From JBIKWM01 sp044356305 (lineage in GTDB: Bacteria; Bacteroidota; Bacteroidia; UBA10329), in contig JBIKWM010000026.1 of NCBI GenBank assembly GCA_044356305.1, positions 1 through 45,350 of the forward strand: DNA of 45,350 nt, given 5' to 3'. Below, piece after piece: positions 1 to 7,488 of this stretch. The translations under genes and the position numbers were made by a program. The notes beneath the pieces are model-generated. The model ran no database searches. It was not told the origin of the DNA and saw nothing but the letters and a program-made list of their open reading frames with translations. Numbering within the stretch: position 1 is the stretch's first letter; each line of letters begins with the position of its first letter.

Positions 1-260
1 GCGGCAAGACCGGCACCGCTCAGAATCCGCACGGGGCCCACCACTCCATTTTCGTGCTGTTTGCGCCCAAGGTGGACCCCAAGATAGCCATGTGCGTGTT
101 TGTTGAAAATGCTGGAGGTGGCAGCCAGTACGGTGCTCCCATAGCCAGTCTGCTGGCCGAACTATACCTGACCGACACCATAACGAGGCCCGAGCTTGAG
201 ACCCGTATGTTGGAGGCCGACCTGATAAAGAACCCACCGCCAGCGCCCAAGAAACGATGA
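1..260 (+). CDS. mrdA: Penicillin-binding protein 2 (transpeptidase), C-terminal end only
   Basis: This is the last 85 or so codons of a class B penicillin-binding protein, which crosslinks peptidoglycan during cell elongation in the periplasm. The reading frame is open from the first bases of the window. It begins with Gly-Lys-Thr-Gly-Thr-Ala, the KTG box that forms part of the active site, followed by a strand reading HSIFVLFAPKVDPKIAMCVF, as in PBP2 proteins. The end is rich in proline and lysine. The stop overlaps the rodA start (ATGA), and PBP2-RodA pairing is the standard elongasome arrangement, which supports PBP2 over other class B enzymes. The catalytic serine motif lies upstream of the window, so the gene is incomplete here. 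Confidence 0.88.
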   Translation, partial: GKTGTAQNPHGAHHSIFVLFAPKVDPKIAMCVFVENAGGGSQYGAPIASLLAELYLTDTITRPELETRMLEADLIKNPPPAPKKR

Positions 261-1522
261 GGCAGCAGCAGAGCATTTTCGACAATCTGGACTGGGTCAT
301 GGTGGGCCTTTACCTCTTGCTGGTGCTGCTGGGGTGGTTCAACATCTATGCAGCCGTGTACAACGAGGAGCACAGCTCCATACTTGACCTCAGCCAGCGC
401 TACGGCAAACAGCTGCTATGGATCGGGCTGAGCGTGGGCCTGGCATTGCTCGTCCTCATCATCGATGGTAAGTTCTTCTCCTTTTTCGCCTATCCCATCT
501 ATTGGGTCAACATAGGGCTGCTGTTGGTGGTGCTGGTGGTGGCCCGCGATGTGAGCGGTGCCCGGGCATGGATAGACATAGGGCCGTTCAAGCTGCAGCC
601 GGCCGAGTTCATGAAGGCGGGCACGGCCCTGGCCCTGGCCCAGCTGCTCAGCGAACTGGGTTTCGACATCACTAAATGGCGCAACATGGCCATTGCGGGC
701 CTGTTGATCGGACTGCCGGCCGTTTTGATCTTGGCACAAAATGACACGGGCTCGGCCATTGTGTTCAGCACATTCGCGCTGGTGCTGTACCGCGAAGGCA
801 TGACACCCCTTTTTATCATCATCGGGTTGGCCATGGGAATTGTGGCCCTGCTGGCCCTTCTGTTGCCATTTTGGGCCCTGGGAGGCGTGTTGGCCGCAGG
901 GGGCGGCATCGCATTCATGATGCAACGCAGGCGCTCGCTATCTGCAGCGCTGGGCATTGTGGCCGTGGTGGGGGTACTGGCGGGTTTCGCCTACAGTGTT
1001 GACTATGTGATGGAGAATGTTCTGGAACCGCACCAGCGCGAGCGCATATCAGTATTGATAGGTGAAGAGACTGACCTCAAGGGCGCAGGTTACAACGTGA
1101 ATCAGAGCAAGATTGCCATTGGTTCAGGCGGATTCATTGGCAAAGGCTACCTTCAGGGCACACAGACCAAGTACGATTTTGTACCCGAGCAGAGCACCGA
1201 CTTCATCTTCTGCACCGTGGGCGAAGAGTGGGGTTTTGTGGGCAGCACCGTGGTGATCCTGCTCTTTGTGGCCCTGATCTGGCGCGTTATCTGGGTGGCC
1301 GAGCGACAGCGTAGCGCCTTCAGCCGCATCTATGGCTACTGCGTGGCCGCGGTGCTGTTCTTCCACTTCGTCATCAACATCGGTATGGCGGTAGGCCTAC
1401 TGCCTGTTATCGGAATCCCGCTCCCGTTCTTCAGCTATGGCGGGTCATCGCTGCTGGGGTTCACCCTGCTGCTCATGATCTACATCCGGCTCGATGGATA
1501 TAGGTTGCTCCTGTTGCGGTGA
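257..1522 (+). CDS. rodA: Rod shape-determining protein RodA (SEDS glycosyltransferase)
   Basis: RodA is the membrane glycosyltransferase that polymerises lipid II into glycan strands for lateral wall growth, working with PBP2. The 421-aa product is strongly hydrophobic throughout, as expected of about ten membrane helices. It shows SEDS hallmarks: a conserved segment near residue 110 (PFKLQPAEFMK), a periplasmic loop with GSGGFIGKGYLQGTQTK and FVPEQSTDFIF around residues 290-320, and the C-terminal PLPFFSYGGSSLL. The start ATG overlaps the mrdA stop, so the two are translationally coupled. The insert between residues 195 and 265 is longer than in enterobacterial RodA (about 370 aa). FtsW is the main alternative, but the PBP2 neighbour favours RodA. 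Confidence 0.95.
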   Translation: MRQQQSIFDNLDWVMVGLYLLLVLLGWFNIYAAVYNEEHSSILDLSQRYGKQLLWIGLSVGLALLVLIIDGKFFSFFAYPIYWVNIGLLLVVLVVARDVSGARAWIDIGPFKLQPAEFMKAGTALALAQLLSELGFDITKWRNMAIAGLLIGLPAVLILAQNDTGSAIVFSTFALVLYREGMTPLFIIIGLAMGIVALLALLLPFWALGGVLAAGGGIAFMMQRRRSLSAALGIVAVVGVLAGFAYSVDYVMENVLEPHQRERISVLIGEETDLKGAGYNVNQSKIAIGSGGFIGKGYLQGTQTKYDFVPEQSTDFIFCTVGEEWGFVGSTVVILLFVALIWRVIWVAERQRSAFSRIYGYCVAAVLFFHFVINIGMAVGLLPVIGIPLPFFSYGGSSLLGFTLLLMIYIRLDGYRLLLLR

Positions 1523-1735
1523 CCTTTTTACCTCACCGATCAACCGCGACCCTCTCTAATCATCCACACGCATCAGGTACAGTTCTTAGGGTATGGCACA
1601 GATGTCAATAGCGGTGATGTGCTCATTCACTAAGCACAACTGAAAAGACTTTCTCAGGCACACAGCCCTACGATTCGGAATTGAAGCTCACCTAATGTGC
1701 CAGAGAATTTCGCCCACCTAAAATTCTCTCCCCGC

Positions 1736-1743
1736 TACTTTCG
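1736..1743 (+). promoter_or_regulatory. Bacteroidota-type -10 box TACTTTCG
   Basis: The box fits TAnnTTTG with one change (C at position 7) and lies 26 nt before the start of the enoyl-CoA hydratase gene. I see no clear -33 TTG element. The same TAnnTT(T/C)G pattern recurs before many genes in the window. Confidence 0.45.
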
Positions 1744-1769
1744 CGTCCTTCAAAATCACTGATTCACCC

Positions 1770-2549
1770 ATGACATACCAGAACATCCTTACCGAACAGC
1801 GCGGCAAAGTGCTCATCATCACCCTCAACAGGCCGGAAAAGATGAATGCCCTGAGCCAGGGCCTGCTGAGCGACCTGCGCCATGCGGTGAACAGTGCCAT
1901 AGCCGATGCCACAGTAGCGGGCGTGGTGATTACCGGCTCGGGCGAAAAGGCATTTGTGGCCGGAGCCGACATCAGCGAATTCCAAGGTCTGGGCGCGGCC
2001 GAAGGGCGCAGGCTTGCCGCTAATGGGCAGCAGATATTTAACATGATCGAACAAAGCCCGAAACCCTTTATCGCTGCGGTGAACGGATTTGCCCTTGGCG
2101 GGGGATGCGAGCTGGCCATGGCCTGCCACATGCGCGTGGCCACCCCAAGCGCCCGATTCGGTCAGCCAGAGGTGAATCTCGGCCTGATTCCTGGTTACGG
2201 AGGCACACAACGGCTCGTACAGTTGATTGGCAAGGGCAAAGCAATTGAACTGCTCATGACTGCCGACCTGATGAACGCTGATGATGCTCTGCGCCTGGGC
2301 CTGGTCAATCATGTGGTGGAGAAGGACAGCCTTCTTGCCAAATGCGAGGAGATACTTAACAAGGTGGCCACCAAGGCCCCTGTGGCCATAGCCAAGGTGA
2401 TAGCCTGTGTCAATGCCCTTTACACCGATGGAGTGGACGGACTGGAGTTTGAGATGGACCGCTTTGGTGAATGCTGCGCCACTGAGGACTTTGTGGAAGG
2501 TGCCAGCGCCTTCATGCAGAAGCGCAAGGCGGAATTCAAAGGTCGTTGA
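1770..2549 (+). CDS. Enoyl-CoA hydratase/isomerase family protein (crotonase)
   Basis: This 259-aa protein is a complete crotonase-fold enzyme, probably hydrating trans-2-enoyl-CoA to 3-hydroxyacyl-CoA in fatty-acid breakdown. The first oxyanion-hole segment is GEKAFVAGADISEF (residues ~53-66) and the second is NGFALGGGCELAMACH (~105-120). Both catalytic glutamates of true hydratases appear present: one in GGGCELA and one in FGQPEVNLGLIPGYGGTQRL. The length matches the family's usual 255-260 aa. It stands alone behind its own -10 box, so substrate chain length cannot be inferred. A crotonyl-CoA-type hydratase is most likely, but other crotonases (isomerases, methylglutaconyl-CoA hydratases) look similar. 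Confidence 0.88.
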   Translation: MTYQNILTEQRGKVLIITLNRPEKMNALSQGLLSDLRHAVNSAIADATVAGVVITGSGEKAFVAGADISEFQGLGAAEGRRLAANGQQIFNMIEQSPKPFIAAVNGFALGGGCELAMACHMRVATPSARFGQPEVNLGLIPGYGGTQRLVQLIGKGKAIELLMTADLMNADDALRLGLVNHVVEKDSLLAKCEEILNKVATKAPVAIAKVIACVNALYTDGVDGLEFEMDRFGECCATEDFVEGASAFMQKRKAEFKGR

Positions 2550-2561
2550 ACCCTTCTATTA

Positions 2562-2705
2562 TCACCAGAAATAGACGAGGATATTGAGGATGATCAGTAT
2601 CACAGCCAGCACGATCATGACCGTGTTGCGCATTTTGGACCGTTGTCGGTGCCTGTGGTAATGATCCATGTGAATGAGGGGTGCGAATCTATGAATATGC
2701 TCCAT
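2562..2705 (-). CDS. Small single-pass membrane protein with His/Arg-rich N-terminus
   Basis: A 47-codon reading frame on the minus strand lies between the crotonase and the polysaccharide deacetylase. It encodes a histidine- and arginine-rich head (for example MDHYHRHRQRSK) followed by an almost purely hydrophobic stretch, NTVMIVLAVILIILNILVYF, and one last Trp. That is the pattern of a small inner-membrane protein with a cytoplasmic basic N-terminus. A second in-frame ATG at 2669 would give 35 aa and keeps the whole pattern. I recognise no family. The support is composition only: the charge/hydrophobicity layout is unlikely in random sequence of this GC content, but there is no conserved domain. 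Confidence 0.5.
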   Translation of the reverse strand: MEHIHRFAPLIHMDHYHRHRQRSKMRNTVMIVLAVILIILNILVYFW

Positions 2706-2750
2706 GGCACCGATGTGACGAAGCACGCAACTTAGGGCTGCCAGCGAGGC

Positions 2751-3362
2751 TCATATTAAAGTTCCGGGTCTCAGCCCCTTTTCCTTGAGTCCGTTCAACA
2801 CTGCGGGCAAGGCTTTCTCCAATCGGGGCCAAGCCTTCTGCGAATCGTGAAAAACGATGATGCTGCCCGGCCGCACGTTGTCCAGAACATTCGTCACGCA
2901 TCGGTCGGGTGAACATTTGGAATCGAAGTCGGCTGATAGCACATCCCACATCACAACACGCGCATGGGGTGCAATGTTCCGATATTGGGTCGGGGTGATA
3001 CGCCCGTATGGTGGCCTGAACAACGTGGCCCCGGTAAGCTCGGCACATCGCCTGAACTCATCCATGTAAGCAGTGACTGGAGTAAGCCAACCATCGGGGT
3101 GCGTCATGGTATGATTGCCTATTGCATGGCCCTCGCTGCGCATGCGCTCCATCACTTCCGGATATCGCTGCACACGACTGCCCACCACGAAAAATGTGGC
3201 CTTCGCCCCGTGTGTGCGCAGCACATCGAGTACCCATGGGGTAATATCGGGGTGAGGGCCGTCATCAAAGGTGAGGTACACCATGTTTCCCGCTTCTGAA
3301 ATACGGTACAGGGCGCCCGGAAAGAGCGCCCTGTATATGAATGGTGGCCGAAGGGTGTACAT
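2751..3362 (-). CDS. Polysaccharide deacetylase family protein (NodB domain)
   Basis: This 203-aa protein is a nearly bare NodB/CE4 domain, a metal-dependent hydrolase removing N-acetyl groups from glycans such as peptidoglycan or surface polysaccharide. Motif 1 is TFDDGPHP (~residues 31-38) with the catalytic base and metal-binding aspartates. Motif 2 is GNHTMTHPD, the H-x3-H metal ligands. Motif 3 is FRPPYGR. Later segments (VVMWDVLSADFD, GSIIVFHDS) match motifs 4 and 5. There is no obvious cleavable signal peptide; the N-terminus (RPPFIYRALFPGALYR) is short and mildly amphipathic. It lies downstream of the DUF2723 gene on the same strand with a 26-nt gap, so the two may be cotranscribed. 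The real substrate is unknown. Confidence 0.9.
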   Translation of the reverse strand: MYTLRPPFIYRALFPGALYRISEAGNMVYLTFDDGPHPDITPWVLDVLRTHGAKATFFVVGSRVQRYPEVMERMRSEGHAIGNHTMTHPDGWLTPVTAYMDEFRRCAELTGATLFRPPYGRITPTQYRNIAPHARVVMWDVLSADFDSKCSPDRCVTNVLDNVRPGSIIVFHDSQKAWPRLEKALPAVLNGLKEKGLRPGTLI

Positions 3363-3388
3363 GGGGCCCGATCAGTTGGCCCAAAGGC

Positions 3389-6300
3389 TCACAGTGCGTC
3401 CTGCATGTACTGGTCCATGGCCGACTCCAGTTCCTTCTTCAGGTCGTCCTGCTTGTACTCTTCGGCATAGCGCAGCATACTCACCAGCACCGAATTTGAT
3501 ATGCGCAGATCCTGCTCTACACTGTTGGCATCCTTGCCTTTGAACTGCGAATAATACCTCAGGTCATCGAGGTACACCTCCATGATCTGCCGCGCCAGCT
3601 TATTGCCCTTCTCAAATTCCCCGGTCTTGTAATACACCTCTACCAGACCCAATGAGGCAAAGCTCTGCGGGATGCTCTCATGCGGCATGATCTCGAGGCA
3701 ATGATCGGCTGTGCGCAATGCCTGCTCCTTCTGCCCTTTGCTCAGTAGCACGGTGGCCAGACGGGCGAACATGCTGCGGTAGTTGAGGCTCATGCGCATG
3801 CTCTCGGTGCCGTGGTACACATCTGGCCTGTGCATGTTGCCCCATTTGAACTTCTCGACCATGTTGGTGTACATGGCCTCGGTGTTCACATCACCGGTGC
3901 GGCCATCGCGGTCGGCTTTTTCGAGGGGTACCAGACGGTAGGCCAATCCATCTACCTGAAAGTACTTCTCGAGGCCCAGATAGTTGTCGCCACCTACAGT
4001 AACAGCGAAGTACACGGGGCGCTCCCAGTTGTTGTTGGCCAGAATGTCGAGCACCATGAGGTGATTGCGGGTAATGGTGCTGCTGGGCAGGCGCCATACC
4101 ATCTCCTTGACCAGCCTACCGGTGTCGGCCACAGCGATGGTGCCGGTCTTGAGCACCTGTGCCGAATCGACAGTGAGTTTGATGTTGCGTGTGGGCAGAT
4201 AGCTGAAATCGCCTATGCGGGTCTGGAGCTTGTAGCGTGGGTCATCGTTTGAGACGAAAGCCATTAGGCGCTTCAGCTCAACGGCCTTATCGCCCAAAGT
4301 GACCTGAAACTGCTGCTCATAGTAATCCTGAGCCACAGGGATCTGCAGGCGGTTGTCGCCCTGAAGCTGCTCGCTCTTGATGGAGAACGGCAGCGGGGCG
4401 GCATCATAGGCCTGTCTGCGCATCTGATCGATGTACCAGCCGGTATTGAAGAGGCTTAGGTTCACCACACGCACATCGGTGCGCACGCCTTCCACCTCCT
4501 GGGCATACCACAGGGGGAAAGTGTCGTTGTCGCCATTGGTGAACAGGATGGCGTTGGGTGCGCACGACTCGAGGTAGTTGACAGCGATGTCGCGGGCGGC
4601 ATAGCGGTCAGAGCGGTCGTGGTCGTCCCAGCCCTCTTTGGCCATCACTCCCGGCACTATGAGGCACATGAGCGTGGCAGCCACGGCCGACACGGTGCGT
4701 GGGGCCACTTTGGTGATGGCATCGAAGACGGAAAGCACACCCAGCCCTATCCAGAAGGCAAAGGCGTAGAACGAACCCACATAGGCGTAGTCGCGCTCGC
4801 GGGGCTGGATGGGATATTGGTTGAGGTAAAGGACGATGGCGATGCCTGTGATGAAGAACAGGAAGCCCACGAGGAACGCCCCTTGGCGGTCGCGCAGGTA
4901 CTGGTAGCTGAGGCCGATGATGCCCAACAGCAATGGCAAAAGGAAGAATCTGTTGTGGGCCTTGTTTGTGGCAAGGCTGATGGGCAGATCGGACTGTGGG
5001 CCCAGGCGGGCCTCATCCAAGGGTTTGATGCCGCTTATCCAATTGCCGTGGTTCATCTCGCCATGGCTCTGGATGTCATTCTGCCGCCCAGCGAAATTCC
5101 ACATGAAGTAGCGCCAGTACATGAACCCGAGCTGGTACTTGAACAGGAAGGTCATGTTCTCACCGAACGAGGGCTTCACCTTGCCGCCCTTGGCACCCGA
5201 CCAATGGCGGTACTCCTCCTCGTGCTGGGGCTGGTTGCTGTACATGCGGGGCAGGAAACCGCTCATCTTGGGGTCGTACACCGGAATGGTCTTGCGGCCG
5301 GCCTCCTCATATTTCTTCTCGCCTTTGTAGTACATCATCGAGCCGTCCTTGTGGTCGGTCACCTCGGCATTGAAGTAGTGGCCCATGAGCAGCGGGCGGT
5401 CGCCATACTGCTCGCGGTTGAGGTATGAGTGAAGGGCAAAAGCGTTGTCGGGGTTGCTCTCGTCCATGGGCGGGTTGGCCAATGAGCGGATGACCGTGAG
5501 GCCGTAGCACGAGTAGCCGATCATGATCACCGTGACGCACAGCAGCACTGTGTTTGCCGTCACCATGCCACGGCTGCGGGTGAACCACAGGCCGCCCACT
5601 ATACCGGCTGTGAGCAGGGCCAGGAACACAAGGAACCCGGAGTTGAACGGCAGCCCGAAGCTGTTGACGAACACCAGCTCAAACTCTGAGGCCATCCATG
5701 CCACCCCGGGAATGATGCCGTACTGCACCGCCACAATGATGATGCCCGACACGAGCAGGGTCATGAACATGCCATTGCGCGTGGCCTCGTACTTGCGGAA
5801 ATAATAGACGAAGGTCATGACCGGGATAACGAGCAGGTTGAGCAGGTGCACACCGATGCTCATGCCCATCAGGAGGGCGATCAGCACTATCCAGCGGTCA
5901 GCATGGGGCTCATCGGCCACGTTCTCCCATTTGAGCATGGCCCAGAACACCATGGCGGTGAACATGCTGCTCATGGCATATACCTCGCCCTCTACGGCCG
6001 AGAACCAGAACGAATCGGAGAAGGTGTAGGCCAGTGCGCCCACAGCCCCGGCACCCATCACGGCCAGTATGCTGCCCATGTCGCCCTCTTTCCCGTCCTT
6101 CAGGTAGATGCGCCTGCCGAAGTGCGTGATGCTCCAGAAAAGGAACAGGATGGTGAATGCGCTGCACAGGGCCGACATGGTATTGACCCAACGGGCCACC
6201 TGGGTCACGTCATCGCCAGCAAAGAGCGCGAACACCCGCGCTATCATCTGGAACATGGGCGCACCGGGCTCGTGACCCACCATCAGTTTGTACGAGGCCG

Positions 6301-6421
6301 ATATGTACTCTCCGCAGTCCCACCAGCTGGCGGTGGGCTCAATGGTGCTGACGTACACATACGATGCGACCAGGAAGATGGCCCAGCCCGTTATGTTGTT
6401 TACTCGGTTGAACAATGACAT
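3389..6421 (-). CDS. DUF2723 multi-pass membrane protein, candidate O-glycosyltransferase (GT-C type)
   Basis: This 1010-aa protein has an N-terminal half of many membrane helices (~residues 10-330 and 500-600) and a soluble C-terminal half. The first extracytoplasmic loop carries the DUF2723 signature TASWWDCGEYISASYKL, with acidic residues placed as in GT-C glycosyltransferases, then HEPGAPMFQMIARVFALF. The family is related to TMEM260, a human protein O-mannosyltransferase, so a role in glycosylating exported proteins is reasonable by homology. The soluble part includes FTNGDNDTFPLWYAQEVEGVRTDV, and the last ~150 residues read like TPR helices (ALRTADHCLEIMP, SLGLVEVYYKTGEFEKG). Length and layout match common Bacteroidota family members. 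It sits behind its own -10 box, with the polysaccharide deacetylase just downstream. Confidence 0.85.
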   Translation of the reverse strand: MSLFNRVNNITGWAIFLVASYVYVSTIEPTASWWDCGEYISASYKLMVGHEPGAPMFQMIARVFALFAGDDVTQVARWVNTMSALCSAFTILFLFWSITHFGRRIYLKDGKEGDMGSILAVMGAGAVGALAYTFSDSFWFSAVEGEVYAMSSMFTAMVFWAMLKWENVADEPHADRWIVLIALLMGMSIGVHLLNLLVIPVMTFVYYFRKYEATRNGMFMTLLVSGIIIVAVQYGIIPGVAWMASEFELVFVNSFGLPFNSGFLVFLALLTAGIVGGLWFTRSRGMVTANTVLLCVTVIMIGYSCYGLTVIRSLANPPMDESNPDNAFALHSYLNREQYGDRPLLMGHYFNAEVTDHKDGSMMYYKGEKKYEEAGRKTIPVYDPKMSGFLPRMYSNQPQHEEEYRHWSGAKGGKVKPSFGENMTFLFKYQLGFMYWRYFMWNFAGRQNDIQSHGEMNHGNWISGIKPLDEARLGPQSDLPISLATNKAHNRFFLLPLLLGIIGLSYQYLRDRQGAFLVGFLFFITGIAIVLYLNQYPIQPRERDYAYVGSFYAFAFWIGLGVLSVFDAITKVAPRTVSAVAATLMCLIVPGVMAKEGWDDHDRSDRYAARDIAVNYLESCAPNAILFTNGDNDTFPLWYAQEVEGVRTDVRVVNLSLFNTGWYIDQMRRQAYDAAPLPFSIKSEQLQGDNRLQIPVAQDYYEQQFQVTLGDKAVELKRLMAFVSNDDPRYKLQTRIGDFSYLPTRNIKLTVDSAQVLKTGTIAVADTGRLVKEMVWRLPSSTITRNHLMVLDILANNNWERPVYFAVTVGGDNYLGLEKYFQVDGLAYRLVPLEKADRDGRTGDVNTEAMYTNMVEKFKWGNMHRPDVYHGTESMRMSLNYRSMFARLATVLLSKGQKEQALRTADHCLEIMPHESIPQSFASLGLVEVYYKTGEFEKGNKLARQIMEVYLDDLRYYSQFKGKDANSVEQDLRISNSVLVSMLRYAEEYKQDDLKKELESAMDQYMQDAL

Positions 6422-6446
6422 GCTTGCGCTTTTTCTAAGGAAGGGC

Positions 6447-6454
6447 CGAAAGTA
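6447..6454 (-). promoter_or_regulatory. -10 box TACTTTCG for the DUF2723 gene
   Basis: On the minus strand this reads TACTTTCG and ends 25 nt before the DUF2723 start codon. It is the same box as at 1736 and 28255. No clear -33 element is visible. Confidence 0.45.
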
Positions 6455-6686
6455 GGAAAGTTGCCCGTGGTGCCTCGGCCTTTGACATTCTATAACATCC
6501 CCGATGTGAACAGAGCGCGCTCATTCCATTTGGCAACGCCCACCACCGTTGTAATGCATAATGGTCCTTGACATCAAAACCCCAACCACAATTTGAACCA
6601 ACATTCCGTTTTTGAAGAAGGTGGTCACTTGATAATATTGAATATCAACAGATAGGATAGATGCCCTTTTAAATAGGCAACAACCT

Positions 6687-7169
6687 CTAAATCAAGTGAT
6701 CAATATCATCGAGATCCTTCTTCCTACCCGTTTTCCGTTTATCAAGAATCAGGTCATTGTACTCCATGAAATGGATAGGAACATTCTGAACCACGACTGT
6801 CTCGGCCCTTCTGCGCACCTCACTGAATACAAGTCCACTCTTCAAGGTCGGCAAAAGATCCAATGTGAACTGTTCGAGATCTATGCGGAAAAAAGATCGG
6901 TAAGGGTCAGGATTTGACTCACTTCGTAATTCGTCAACATCATGCCCAAGGGAATCAAGTGCTGAAAGTAGATTGAAATAATTGGTGTAATCGGGTCTGT
7001 ACCAAACATCAAGGTCAGGTTTGGCTGAAACAACACCCATCTGGTCCGTTGAAATTCGATAATACCCGTTCAAAGCGACAGCTGTGCCTCCAACAAAAAT
7101 GTAATCTACCTCATTTTCAGCAAGTGCTCTGCATACCCTCAGAATGGATGTCTCGAGAGTCTTTTCCAT
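6687..7169 (-). CDS. Nucleotidyltransferase-fold protein, possible toxin-antitoxin component
   Basis: The 160-aa protein has the layout of a small Pol-beta-type nucleotidyltransferase. A Gly-rich motif VGGTAVALNGYYR (~residues 27-39) is followed by the D-x-D metal motif in KPDLDVWYRPDY (~50-61) and a third acidic residue in FTLDLLP (~101-107). The family is close to DUF6036/AbiEii-like proteins, many of which act in toxin-antitoxin or phage-defence pairs. The C-terminus (DLILDKRKTGRKKDLDDIDHL) matches the helix that typically ends such proteins. A 54-codon gene lies immediately upstream, ending 15 nt before this start. The surrounding 1 kb is visibly AT-richer than its neighbours, suggesting acquisition. 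Its nucleotide and target are unknown. Confidence 0.72.
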   Translation of the reverse strand: MEKTLETSILRVCRALAENEVDYIFVGGTAVALNGYYRISTDQMGVVSAKPDLDVWYRPDYTNYFNLLSALDSLGHDVDELRSESNPDPYRSFFRIDLEQFTLDLLPTLKSGLVFSEVRRRAETVVVQNVPIHFMEYNDLILDKRKTGRKKDLDDIDHLI

Positions 7170-7184
7170 GTCGATATGGCAAAT

Positions 7185-7349
7185 TCATCTAATGGGCCTC
7201 TGAGCCAGCTTGGCCAACTTGACCAGAAAGGTGCGAAGGTCATTATGCTCTTGAATCCGGTCAGTCCCATCTGCACTACCATGCATATTCCCGTGAGACT
7301 TCAGATCCTCGAAACTCTTGAATGCAATGACTGGTTTTCTCCCTTCCAT
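7185..7349 (-). CDS. 54-aa protein paired with the downstream nucleotidyltransferase
   Basis: This short minus-strand gene runs from ATG at 7349 to TGA at 7185-7187. It encodes MEGRKPVIAFKSFEDLKSHG, a polar middle (NMHGSADGTDRIQEHNDLR) and a helical tail (TFLVKLAKLAQRPIR). It ends 15 nt before the nucleotidyltransferase start, so the two form a tight two-gene unit. The in-frame codons just before the ATG also look protein-like for about 13 codons but contain no start codon before a TGA. I do not recognise the family. Its size and position are what one expects of the small partner of a nucleotidyltransferase toxin-antitoxin module, which is inference from context. Confidence 0.6.
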   Translation of the reverse strand: MEGRKPVIAFKSFEDLKSHGNMHGSADGTDRIQEHNDLRTFLVKLAKLAQRPIR

Positions 7350-7488
7350 TTTAATATCGAATGCCTCAGTAGCTTCCCTATTGTTTCAGATTGCCAAATT
7401 ACACAAACCTCTCAAAGCTGGACATTTTGGCCTCGACCCACAACTGCAACGGATACTCAACGGCTGGGCACCTAACGCACCGCCCACT

